From Spirochaetaceae bacterium (lineage in GTDB: Bacteria; Spirochaetota; Spirochaetia; SZUA-6; Fen-1364): 12,589 bases of DNA. The DNA lies in NCBI GenBank assembly GCA_003170115.1, contig PMZS01000352.1, positions 14,647-27,235 on the forward strand, read 5' to 3'. The notes under the pieces are model-generated. The model did no database searches. It worked only from the letters and a program-made list of their open reading frames with translations, and was not told the DNA's origin. Shown one piece after another: positions 5,777 to 11,786 of the stretch. The position numbers were made by a program, and so were the translations under genes. Positions within the stretch are counted from its first letter, which is position 1, and each line of letters starts with the position of its first letter.

Positions 5777-7489
5777 CTATCTGCTCGACTGCCCCGCGAG
5801 CAGGACCAGCGAAAAGGCAAGGAGGACGAGCTGCAGGGCCGCCAGCGCGACGAAGGCCACCGTCAGGCCGAACCCGATGACCGTGAACCCGATGATCACC
5901 CGGTGGGCATGAAGGTACAGGAGCGACATCAGGGCGAGCACAACGGGAAGAAGCGGCATGAGGACGATGCCCGCGGCAGGGAGCCTTCCTCCCTCGCGCA
6001 CCCTCATTGCCCATCCCAGGGCCGTCGCCAGTATGGAAATGATGAGGAAGGCGAAGGGCATGACGAGCCTCATTGTCATTTCCACGCTGAGGGACTGGCG
6101 CGCGAGGCCGTAGGAACCCAGGCGCTCCCGAAGGCGCCACATCTCGCTGATGCTCATGGCCGCCAGGGCGGTCCTGTTGGACGACAGGACGCGCAGCTCC
6201 TCAACCGCCGGCAGCAGGCGGAGGACATACCGGTCAGGCGCCGCCCGTGTGCCCTGGAGGTAGAGGGGGAGCTTCTGGACTGAAGGGTCCCTTCGGTCCA
6301 CCGCGTGCATGAGGATCGAGTCGCCGTCCCGTCGTCCGTAGGGTGCGCTGAAGTGCCAGGCGACGATGCCCGAGGCGTCATATCGCACCGCCTCGATGTC
6401 GAAGAAGTACGTCTCCCCTCCCGGCAACTCCACCATCTTCCCGAACCAGACCGCCTCGGTCGATTCCGCATCGTTGCGGTTGAGGAAGAGGATCCCCTGC
6501 GTGCCGGGCAGCATCTCGATCTTCCGCGCATCGTCGAGGAAGAACGCCGCCTTCTGTACCGCGACCGCCGACGCCGCCAGGTAGTTCGCGCTGTCGGCGT
6601 CCTTCGGATACTGCGCCGCCAGACCTGCGAACGCGTAATAGGCGCCCAGCGAATCGCCGCTTTCCAGTTTCGCCAGCGCATCCTTCTTGCGCTGGAAGAG
6701 CTGGGCGGTCTTCTGATCCTTCTCCGCCAGGGTGAGACCCGCGATCATGTTCCCCGCTTCGGAGGCCAGGCGCAGCGCGTCCACCCGGCGGGGGTCCAGC
6801 GTGAACGCAGCCTGGGCGTAGTAATGCGCGGAAAACCAGTCCTTCTGGGCGGCGTAGTCGCGGGCCTTCTCCACGAGGGCCTGCGCGTCGGCCTCGTCAG
6901 CCGAAGAGCCGGCGCCGGCCAGGGCCATCGCCGGGGCAGGCGCGCCCTGCCGGGCGGCGCGGGAGATCGCTTCGAGCCGCTGTGCGGCCATCTGCCTGTT
7001 GCCGGGATCCACGCCGAGGTAGCGGTTGATCGCGTCCAGGGCCGCGCCGTAGTCCCCGGCCTGCATTGCGGCCGCGCCCTGCCGCTTGTACTCGCCGGCG
7101 ACCCTGCTCAGGTACTGCATGTCCGAGAGGCGCCTTCTCGTTCCGGGAACCGCCCCCTCCGCGAGGGCGGCATACACCGCCGTGAGCACGAGAAAGGCTA
7201 CCACCGTGGAGGAGACGATCCTGTTGAAAGGTCGCGCCGATCCGCCGGGTCTCGCCGTGCCTCCGTCGAAGGAGAGCGATGCGGCCACCGCCACGGCCGC
7301 CGCGTGGACGGGGATCAGGTAGTCGATGAAAAGGACGAAAGCGCGTTTCAGCGCGTACTCCCAGCGCAGCGCGGGGAGGTAGAGGGCAGCGGAAAAGGTC
7401 ACGATCGCGTAAATGAAGAACGCGGCAAGGGAAAGGGCGTAGAAGGCGAGGAGGAACGGCATGATACGGGAAAGGAGCGATCTGTTCAT
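5777..7489 (-). CDS. Six-TM membrane protein with periplasmic TPR-like and beta domains, divergent LptF/LptG (YjgP/YjgQ)-like
   Basis: A 570-aa membrane protein. Hydrophobic segments lie at about 9-38, 49-72 and 91-112, then a ~350-residue soluble region, then about 474-496, 504-527 and 530-565. This 3+3 pattern with a large extracytoplasmic domain is that of LptF/LptG permease subunits, and the segment SISEMWRLRERLGSYGLARQSLSVEMTMRLVMPFA (446-480) resembles the LptF/G link between beta-jellyroll and TM4. EGAVPGTRRRLSDM after TM3 also fits. Unlike normal LptF/G (about 360 aa), residues ~136-320 contain helical repeats of TPR type (e.g. AGDYGAALDAINRYLGVDPGN), followed by a beta-rich part (~325-440). 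The start ATG at 7489 overlaps the upstream stop as ATGA, so the two are translationally coupled. Family assignment is an inference from topology and motif; it may be a spirochaete-specific relative. Confidence 0.7.
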   Translation of the reverse strand: MNRSLLSRIMPFLLAFYALSLAAFFIYAIVTFSAALYLPALRWEYALKRAFVLFIDYLIPVHAAAVAVAASLSFDGGTARPGGSARPFNRIVSSTVVAFLVLTAVYAALAEGAVPGTRRRLSDMQYLSRVAGEYKRQGAAAMQAGDYGAALDAINRYLGVDPGNRQMAAQRLEAISRAARQGAPAPAMALAGAGSSADEADAQALVEKARDYAAQKDWFSAHYYAQAAFTLDPRRVDALRLASEAGNMIAGLTLAEKDQKTAQLFQRKKDALAKLESGDSLGAYYAFAGLAAQYPKDADSANYLAASAVAVQKAAFFLDDARKIEMLPGTQGILFLNRNDAESTEAVWFGKMVELPGGETYFFDIEAVRYDASGIVAWHFSAPYGRRDGDSILMHAVDRRDPSVQKLPLYLQGTRAAPDRYVLRLLPAVEELRVLSSNRTALAAMSISEMWRLRERLGSYGLARQSLSVEMTMRLVMPFAFLIISILATALGWAMRVREGGRLPAAGIVLMPLLPVVLALMSLLYLHAHRVIIGFTVIGFGLTVAFVALAALQLVLLAFSLVLLAGQSSR

Positions 7490-8463
7490 TCCCGCGGCTC
7501 GCTCACCCAGCGGTCACCGGGGATGAAGAGGATGTCCACGAGGAGGAAGAGCACCGCGAGGCCCATGAACGCCGCGGACGGGAACATGCGCGCAACGAAC
7601 GGGTCTGTCAGCACCTTCGCCAGCTGAGGCGCGAAGCTCACCGCGAGGAAATGGTACAGGGAGAAATACCCCCGCACGGCGATCCCGAGCAGCATGATGT
7701 TCACCAGCGGCCAGCGGGTGATTCGAAGGAGCATGAGCGAGGCGGTGCAGAGGAAGACCAGGGCGAAGCTGGAGGCGAAGAACTCGGCCCGCGCCGTGAC
7801 CAGCAGCCTCTGGAAGTCGGAGGTCATTGTGCGCACGTCCCGAAGGAACATCGACGTGAAGGGGTCCGCGGCGAACACGCTGGTCCACGAAAGATCGGGC
7901 GTGCCGGTGATCGTCAGGGGCCGGGGACCAGGGGCGGTCAGTCTCAGGGCGCCGCCGGTGATGACTGCCGTGCCCTCGGGGAAAACGGTGAACCTGGCCC
8001 CTGCACGCGCCGGGTCGAAGACAAGGATGGCGCGCGCTCGTGTGTCGGTGAGGGAGCGGACGTTGATCATCCTTTCCCCGACGCGGACGAACGTGGATGG
8101 CGGCAGGTATTGCCCCGGGGACGCCGCGGCCGCCGGAGAAGCGCCGGCGAGAGGTCTGAGCACGAGCATGCCGTTCACGAGCACGAGGTAGCTGACGCCC
8201 AGGACGATGAACAGCGCGAGGAACCTTGAGAAATGCCTGCGTGCCAGCCGGAGTCCCAGCAGGACGATCGAAAGAACGACGGAGGGCACGAGGACGTTGT
8301 TGAGGCTCCGTGGCAGCTTCTGCACGGCGGAGGCGAAAGTGAAGCCACGGCCCGCTGATTCGTACAGGCCCCACACGCTCAACATGTCCAGGACCGCGCA
8401 CACGAAGGTCGTGCAGATGAGGATGAACAGGAAAATGAAGGGGACTTTCAACGGCTCTTTCAC
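7486..8463 (-). CDS. Six-TM membrane protein, partner of the TPR-containing LptF/G-like protein
   Basis: No confident family. The 325-aa product has three hydrophobic segments (about 8-30, 57-75, 80-103), a soluble region of ~115 residues with beta-prone stretches (FTVFPEGTAVITGGALRL and similar), then three more (about 228-248, 255-278, 292-315): again the LptF/LptG layout. KPRF-type catalytic motifs are absent. Coupling to the next gene by an ATGA overlap (7486-7489) suggests a heterodimer. The start is uncertain: I chose the GTG at 8463, where the product begins VKEPLKVPFIF just before TM1 and which lies just downstream of a candidate promoter. A TTG at 8502 would add 13 residues; neither has a good ribosome site. 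A transport role for lipid or lipopolysaccharide-like material is inferred only. Confidence 0.7.
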   Translation of the reverse strand: MKEPLKVPFIFLFILICTTFVCAVLDMLSVWGLYESAGRGFTFASAVQKLPRSLNNVLVPSVVLSIVLLGLRLARRHFSRFLALFIVLGVSYLVLVNGMLVLRPLAGASPAAAASPGQYLPPSTFVRVGERMINVRSLTDTRARAILVFDPARAGARFTVFPEGTAVITGGALRLTAPGPRPLTITGTPDLSWTSVFAADPFTSMFLRDVRTMTSDFQRLLVTARAEFFASSFALVFLCTASLMLLRITRWPLVNIMLLGIAVRGYFSLYHFLAVSFAPQLAKVLTDPFVARMFPSAAFMGLAVLFLLVDILFIPGDRWVSEPRE

Positions 8464-8473
8464 GCCGATGGCA

Positions 8474-8502
8474 AGCCTACCATTGCGGGTGCCCGTGATC
8501 AA
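8474..8502 (-). promoter_or_regulatory. Candidate promoter of the membrane-protein/djlA operon
   Basis: TTGATC (8502-8497), 17 nt, TAGGCT (8479-8474) on the minus strand. The -35 is identical to that of murA; the -10 is weak (3/6). Predicted initiation is about 4 nt before the GTG at 8463, so this transcript too could be nearly leaderless, which would explain the missing ribosome site. Confidence 0.35.
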
Positions 8503-8521
8503 GGAGAGCGTCTCTGCTCAT

Positions 8522-8589
8522 GGGCTTGCTCTCGGCCAGCCAACACCGCGCAGGGCGCGGTGGGGCTACGGGCTCGCTCTCAGCCATCC
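8522..8589 (-). repeat. Intergenic hairpin flanked by imperfect 20-bp direct repeats
   Basis: GGGCTTGCTCTCGGCCAGCC (8522-8541) recurs as GGGCTCGCTCTCAGCCATCC (8570-8589), 17 of 20 identical. Between them CACCGCGC (8544-8551) and GCGCGGTG (8555-8562) form a perfect 8-bp stem with a 3-nt loop. It lies just after the regulator gene on the minus strand and may end that operon, although no T-run follows. The rest of 8503-8640 holds nothing recognisable. Confidence 0.5.
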
Positions 8590-8640
8590 CTGGCCTCGCT
8601 CGCCCTCGCCATCGCAGCCGCTCCTGGCGGCATTCCATGG

Positions 8641-9276
8641 CTACGGCACCATGTAGCCCTGGCCGCGGACGCAGACGATGAACCTGCCTGCCTCGGGAAC
8701 CGCCGCGCGCACGCGCCGGCGCAGCGCCGAGATGTGCACGTCGATGCTGCGGCTGGCGGTGCCGCGGAGGGCTCCGCCGCCCAGCAGGCAGGCCAGAGCG
8801 GCACGCGGCACCGGTCGTCCTCGCTGGCGCAGGAGCGCGCGGAGGATAACCGCCTCGTGGTGGGTGAGCGCCGCGCGCCCGCGCGGCGTGCGAAGCTCGT
8901 CACCGTCGATGCGCGTCTCGCCCCACGGGAACTCCCAGCAGGCGTGCTGGCGGGAAATCGCCGCCTGGGCGCGCAGCGCGAGCTCCTCCGGCGTCCAGGG
9001 ATCCCGGAGGTAATCCGCGCACCCGGCGAGGAACGCGCTGCGCAGCAGGCCCGCGGGCCCGTGGGCGATGACAGGGACCCCTCCCTGCGCGAGGGTGCCG
9101 ACGTGCCGGGCGGCAACGACGAACAGGTCGGCCTGGTCGTCCGACAGGGGCTCGGCGGTGGGGCTGAAATGAAACGGGCTTCTCCCCAGAGAAGCCCGGA
9201 TCTTTTCGCACAGGACTGGATCGAAACCGACGAGGTTGATCGTCGGCGCCGTCTCATTTCTTCTCTTTGTCTTCAA
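8641..9276 (-). CDS. OmpR/PhoB-type winged-helix regulator with degenerate receiver domain
   Basis: A ~211-aa transcription regulator. Residues ~115-211 are an OmpR-type winged helix: LTHHEAVILRALLRQRGRPV, then a recognition-helix segment RSIDVHISALRRRV, and a C-terminal wing CVRGQGYMVP. The N-terminal ~105 residues have receiver-like order but lack the chemistry: where the phosphoacceptor Asp should end strand 3 the sequence is ADLFVVAAR, and the usual Lys before the last helix is replaced (YLRDPW). It should therefore act without phosphorylation. Last gene of the STAS/YbjN/PspA operon, no histidine kinase nearby. The start is problematic: the only in-frame initiation codon is TTG at 9276, overlapping pspA by 23 nt, whereas the ATG overlapping the pspA stop (9257) is in another frame. 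Domain assignment firm; start uncertain. Confidence 0.83.
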   Translation of the reverse strand: MKTKRRNETAPTINLVGFDPVLCEKIRASLGRSPFHFSPTAEPLSDDQADLFVVAARHVGTLAQGGVPVIAHGPAGLLRSAFLAGCADYLRDPWTPEELALRAQAAISRQHACWEFPWGETRIDGDELRTPRGRAALTHHEAVILRALLRQRGRPVPRAALACLLGGGALRGTASRSIDVHISALRRRVRAAVPEAGRFIVCVRGQGYMVP

Positions 9277-9949
9277 TCTGGCCCATCTTGGCCTTCAGGT
9301 CCTCCAGGAGCTTGTCCGAGCCGGAGTCCGAGGACTCCAGCTCCTTGAACTTGTCCTCCAGTTTCTGGTCGGCGGTGACGGTGCTCAGCTCCTTCATCGC
9401 CTCGGCCTCCGCCTCGACCTGGTCGACCTTCTGCGCCATGCGGTCGAAGGTGTCGAAGGAGGAGTTGCCGGACAGCGATCCCATGGTTTCCTGGATCTGT
9501 TTCTGCGCCTGGGCGCGCTTCGCCCGCGCAACCAGGAGGTTCTTCTTCCTGCTGGCTTCCTCGATCTTGGACTGCAGCTGCCGCAGCGCGTCCTTCAGCT
9601 GTTCGACGGAGGCGTGCTGACTCTCGAACTCCTTCTGGAAGGAGGAGGCGTAGCCGTCGTATTCCTGCTTCCGTACGAGCGCCTCTTTGGCAAGGTCATC
9701 CTTGCCCGCTTTCACGGCGAGCATCGCCTTCTTCTCCCAGTCCTCCCCCTGTGCCTTGTTCTCCAGCGCCTGGCGTTCGAGCTTCTTCTCGTCCGCGATG
9801 GACATGGCGACTTGTTTCTTCGCCTCCAGGAGCTGCTCGTTCATGTCCATGATCAGCTGGTTGAGCATCTTCTCGGGATCTTCCGCCTTCGTGATAAGGG
9901 CGTTGATGTTGGCCTTGAGGACGGTGCGTATACGATCGAGAATCCCCAT
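9254..9949 (-). CDS. pspA: PspA/IM30 (Vipp1) family membrane-stress protein
   Basis: A 231-aa ESCRT-III-like protein that polymerises on the inner face of the cytoplasmic membrane to protect and repair it under envelope stress. The N-terminal amphipathic helix MGILDRIRTVLKANINALI is typical, followed by the family signature EDPEKMLNQLIMDMNEQL (about 23-40) and a long charged coiled coil to about residue 190 (e.g. AKRAQAQKQIQETMGSL). Length is that of PspA, without the Vipp1 C-terminal extension. The ATG at 9949 has AGGAGG about five nt upstream. It sits 12 nt after the YbjN-family gene. No PspF, PspB or PspC is visible, so control must differ from E. coli; the STAS protein and odd regulator of the same operon are the local candidates. 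Confident. Confidence 0.95.
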   Translation of the reverse strand: MGILDRIRTVLKANINALITKAEDPEKMLNQLIMDMNEQLLEAKKQVAMSIADEKKLERQALENKAQGEDWEKKAMLAVKAGKDDLAKEALVRKQEYDGYASSFQKEFESQHASVEQLKDALRQLQSKIEEASRKKNLLVARAKRAQAQKQIQETMGSLSGNSSFDTFDRMAQKVDQVEAEAEAMKELSTVTADQKLEDKFKELESSDSGSDKLLEDLKAKMGQIEDKEKK

Positions 9950-9961
9950 GGATTCCTCCTG

Positions 9962-10351
9962 CTATTTCTTCGCGCGATACCGGGAGAGGGGCCGGTAGTG
10001 CTGGGCGAGGGCGAGCCCGATGGCGTCAATGGATGCCTCGAACTCCTCGAGGTCCATTGTGTCCGCCTCCAGAGTGTCGATAATGAGCACGTTTTTTCCG
10101 TCCACCGCGTAGGCGCCGTGGATCATGTCGGTGGCGTTCAGGCGCAGCAACTCTTCGAAGAACTGCTCGCGGCGGGACGCGGGCACCTGCATGACCTGGA
10201 TGCGGAGGATCACCAGCGGTTCGGAGAGCTGGACGAGAAGATTCTCCAGTCCCTTTTCCCTGTCACTCACCACCCAGGTGCCGGGGCTGGCCTCGTGGAA
10301 GCTGAGGGAAAGCTTTATGAGGTAGCCTTCGAGTTTTTCTTTGGAGATCAT
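9962..10351 (-). CDS. ybjN: YbjN-family protein (type III secretion chaperone-like fold)
   Basis: A 129-aa cytoplasmic protein of the YbjN/TY3-chaperone-like superfamily, whose members are small alpha/beta proteins linked to stress tolerance with no established enzyme activity. Visible are the N-terminal helix KEKLEGYLIKLSLSF, strand pairs GTWVVSD and PLVILRIQVMQV, the helix SRREQFFEELLRLNATDMIHGAYAV, in which LLRLN...hGay is characteristic, strand KNVLIIDTLEA and the C-terminal helix EEFEASIDAIGLALAQHY. The ATG at 10351 has GGGAGG five nt upstream. It lies between the STAS-zinc ribbon gene (10 nt gap) and pspA (12 nt gap), so it is co-expressed with them and is likely a partner or regulator of that membrane-stress unit. 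Family likely; role inferred. Confidence 0.82.
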   Translation of the reverse strand: MISKEKLEGYLIKLSLSFHEASPGTWVVSDREKGLENLLVQLSEPLVILRIQVMQVPASRREQFFEELLRLNATDMIHGAYAVDGKNVLIIDTLEADTMDLEEFEASIDAIGLALAQHYRPLSRYRAKK

Positions 10352-10361
10352 GGAGCCTCCC

Positions 10362-10913
10362 TCAGCCGAGGAAGACCTGGCCTGCGTTGTCGATGGCGAG
10401 AATCGTCTTGCATTCGGAGCATCGGAAACGGCCCGACTTCGAAGCCTTGAGCTTCTTGCTGCAGATCGGGCATTTGAAGATGCGGGGGAAGATCGCTCCC
10501 TTGCCTTCTTCCCCGCGCGCGGCGAAGAAGGAGACGGCCTCGTCGAGGTTTTCCTTGATGTTGAAGAACTGGGAGAAGCCGAGGAGCTGGAACACCTCGT
10601 AGACCTTCGGCTGGATTTCCAGGAGCACCAGGTCCCCGCCCCGGGGTTTCACGGCCTTGAGGAAGGCGGTGAAGGAGCCGATGCCGGTGCTGGACACGTA
10701 GTTCAACCCGGCGCAGTGAAAAATGAGCTTTATGAAACTTGACTCGATGGCCTTGGCAACGCGCTTCTGAAAGTAGTTGGAGTTGTACGTATCGATATAG
10801 CCGGTCAGGTAGAGGACGAGGCATCCCTCGGTGTCCTCGATCTTCTGGAGGCGGATCTTGAGGCTGTCATCTTTCTCGTCGTCAAATCCAGGAACGATCT
10901 CGTTGTTACTCAT
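10362..10913 (-). CDS. STAS-domain anti-sigma-factor antagonist-like protein with C-terminal zinc ribbon
   Basis: A 183-aa cytoplasmic regulator. Residues ~15-125 form a STAS domain: strand LVLYLTGYIDTYN, helix, strand KLIFHCAGLNYVSSTGIGSF, then GGDLVLLEIQPKVYEVFQLLGF. In anti-anti-sigma proteins the serine of DSSGLG is phosphorylated by an anti-sigma kinase; here Ser74-Ser75 lie at that spot, although the preceding Asp is replaced. Residues 148-168 form a Cys4 zinc ribbon (CPIC...CSEC: Cys148, 151, 165, 168), an unusual fusion. The start is the ATG at 10913, with AAAGGGG four nt before it; the open frame extends 19 codons upstream through the promoter. First gene of the YbjN-PspA-regulator operon, behind tandem promoters. 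No anti-sigma kinase or sigma factor gene is adjacent, so its partner is unknown. Confidence 0.85.
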   Translation of the reverse strand: MSNNEIVPGFDDEKDDSLKIRLQKIEDTEGCLVLYLTGYIDTYNSNYFQKRVAKAIESSFIKLIFHCAGLNYVSSTGIGSFTAFLKAVKPRGGDLVLLEIQPKVYEVFQLLGFSQFFNIKENLDEAVSFFAARGEEGKGAIFPRIFKCPICSKKLKASKSGRFRCSECKTILAIDNAGQVFLG

Positions 10914-10952
10914 GGCGCCCCTTTGCCTTCGAGAATTCCCCTCATCCCTGTA

Positions 10953-10981
10953 ATTATAGCCACGGCACAACCGAGCCGCAA
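10953..10981 (-). promoter_or_regulatory. Proximal promoter (P2) of the STAS-ybjN-pspA operon
   Basis: TTGCGG (10981-10976), 17 nt, perfect TATAAT (10958-10953) on the minus strand, about 40 nt before the STAS ATG. Confidence 0.65.
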
Positions 10982-10993
10982 GAGCCCCTGTCC

Positions 10994-11005
10994 AGAGACT
11001 TCTCT
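10994..11005. promoter_or_regulatory. Inverted repeat between the tandem promoters
   Basis: AGAGA-CT-TCTCT is a perfect 5+5 inverted repeat located downstream of the distal promoter and upstream of the proximal one. It could be a small operator; it is short enough to be chance. Confidence 0.25.
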
Positions 11006-11021
11006 TCGACGATTTCGGTTC

Positions 11022-11050
11022 ATTCTACGTGTTCGAAGCTCTTTTGTCAA
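11022..11050 (-). promoter_or_regulatory. Distal promoter (P1) of the STAS-ybjN-pspA operon
   Basis: Perfect TTGACA (11050-11045), 17 nt, TAGAAT (11027-11022) on the minus strand, 11 of 12 consensus bases. Its transcript would carry a leader of ~100 nt through P2. The spacer contains a TTCGAA palindrome. Confidence 0.7.
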
Positions 11051-11102
11051 ATAGCGACCGCCTCCGCGGCATGCCGAATGCGTGCGAGGCAATACGTCGG
11101 TG

Positions 11103-11756
11103 CTAATTGGGGTCCCACTGCAGCGACAGGCTCCCCGTGTGGTACGTATCAAACCCCGAAACGGCGGACGCCCCGAGGGGAAACCGAAACTCGCCCCGGT
11201 ACCTCGCCGCGAACAGCCAGTCACCGAACCGCGTGCTGAGTCCGGCCGATGCCGAATATGCCTGCATCGCGTCCGCGGGGTTCTCGGTCAGCCAGAAGCG
11301 TCCGCCCAGCCCCGCCTCCAGGCTCGTGCCCCGCGCGAGCCGCAGGGCCGCCGTGCCGCCGGCATTCAGCGACAGCGCATCCTTCGACAGGCCGTGCGAA
11401 TCGAGCTGGGGGTATTGCATCCACTTCGCGCCCAGCGCATAGCCGAGCTTCCAGGCTTCGTCGAGCCGTACGGAAGCGTCATGCTCCATCTTGAAGTAGG
11501 AATAGTCGCCGGACTGCTGGTAGTAGTCCTTGGCGGATACGGTGAACCCGAGCCCGAAAGTCGCCGGGTCCGCCTCTTCCTTCACGCGGAGCGTCACGGT
11601 GTTGCGGAGGGACGAGGGCTCGAGGGTGTCGTCGTCGGGGTCTTCGCACCCGCCGCCGGCCACCTCGTAGCGCATGGTGAAGATCGGGAGGTTCCAGTCC
11701 AGTGACCATGCGGGAAGGCATGCGAGGGCCATGAATGCGCACACACCTTTCTTCAT
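11103..11756 (-). CDS. Predicted outer-membrane beta-barrel protein, unknown function
   Basis: A 217-aa secreted protein without a named family. Residues 1-18 form a signal peptide (MKKGVCAFMALACLPAWS before LDWN); ALAC at 10-13 is a poor but not impossible lipobox in spirochaetes. The mature part is a series of amphipathic strands with aromatic ends (NTVTLRVKEE, FGLGFTVSAKDYYQQSGDYSYF, LGYALGAKWMQYPQ, LSLNAGGTAALRLARG, SLEAGLGGRFWL, WLFAARYRGEFRF) and it closes with HTGSLSLQWDPN. From memory, treponemal hypothetical proteins share KDYY-QSGDY-YF and a final W-DPN. The ATG at 11756 has GGAG only one nt away, a poor site. It is divergent from trmJ (30 nt gap) and upstream of the STAS operon in the same direction. 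Barrel and location are inferred from strand pattern. Confidence 0.75.
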   Translation of the reverse strand: MKKGVCAFMALACLPAWSLDWNLPIFTMRYEVAGGGCEDPDDDTLEPSSLRNTVTLRVKEEADPATFGLGFTVSAKDYYQQSGDYSYFKMEHDASVRLDEAWKLGYALGAKWMQYPQLDSHGLSKDALSLNAGGTAALRLARGTSLEAGLGGRFWLTENPADAMQAYSASAGLSTRFGDWLFAARYRGEFRFPLGASAVSGFDTYHTGSLSLQWDPN

Positions 11757-11786
11757 ACTCCGCTTATCGGCTACTCTCCCGGGTAT

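Noticed and set aside
6305..7627. Plus-strand open frame of 440 codons opposite the TPR membrane protein
   Set aside because: The minus-strand frame shows clear membrane segments and repeats; the plus-strand product is Arg/Gly-rich low complexity with no ribosome site.
9254..9257. ATG overlapping the pspA stop as start of a 225-aa regulator
   Set aside because: That frame gives an Arg/Ser-rich product without the winged helix; the domain lies in a neighbouring frame, though a one-base indel is considered in the findings.
9236..10450. Plus-strand open frame of 404 codons spanning pspA and ybjN
   Set aside because: Leu-rich reflection of the coiled-coil codons of pspA; it crosses three real genes in antisense.
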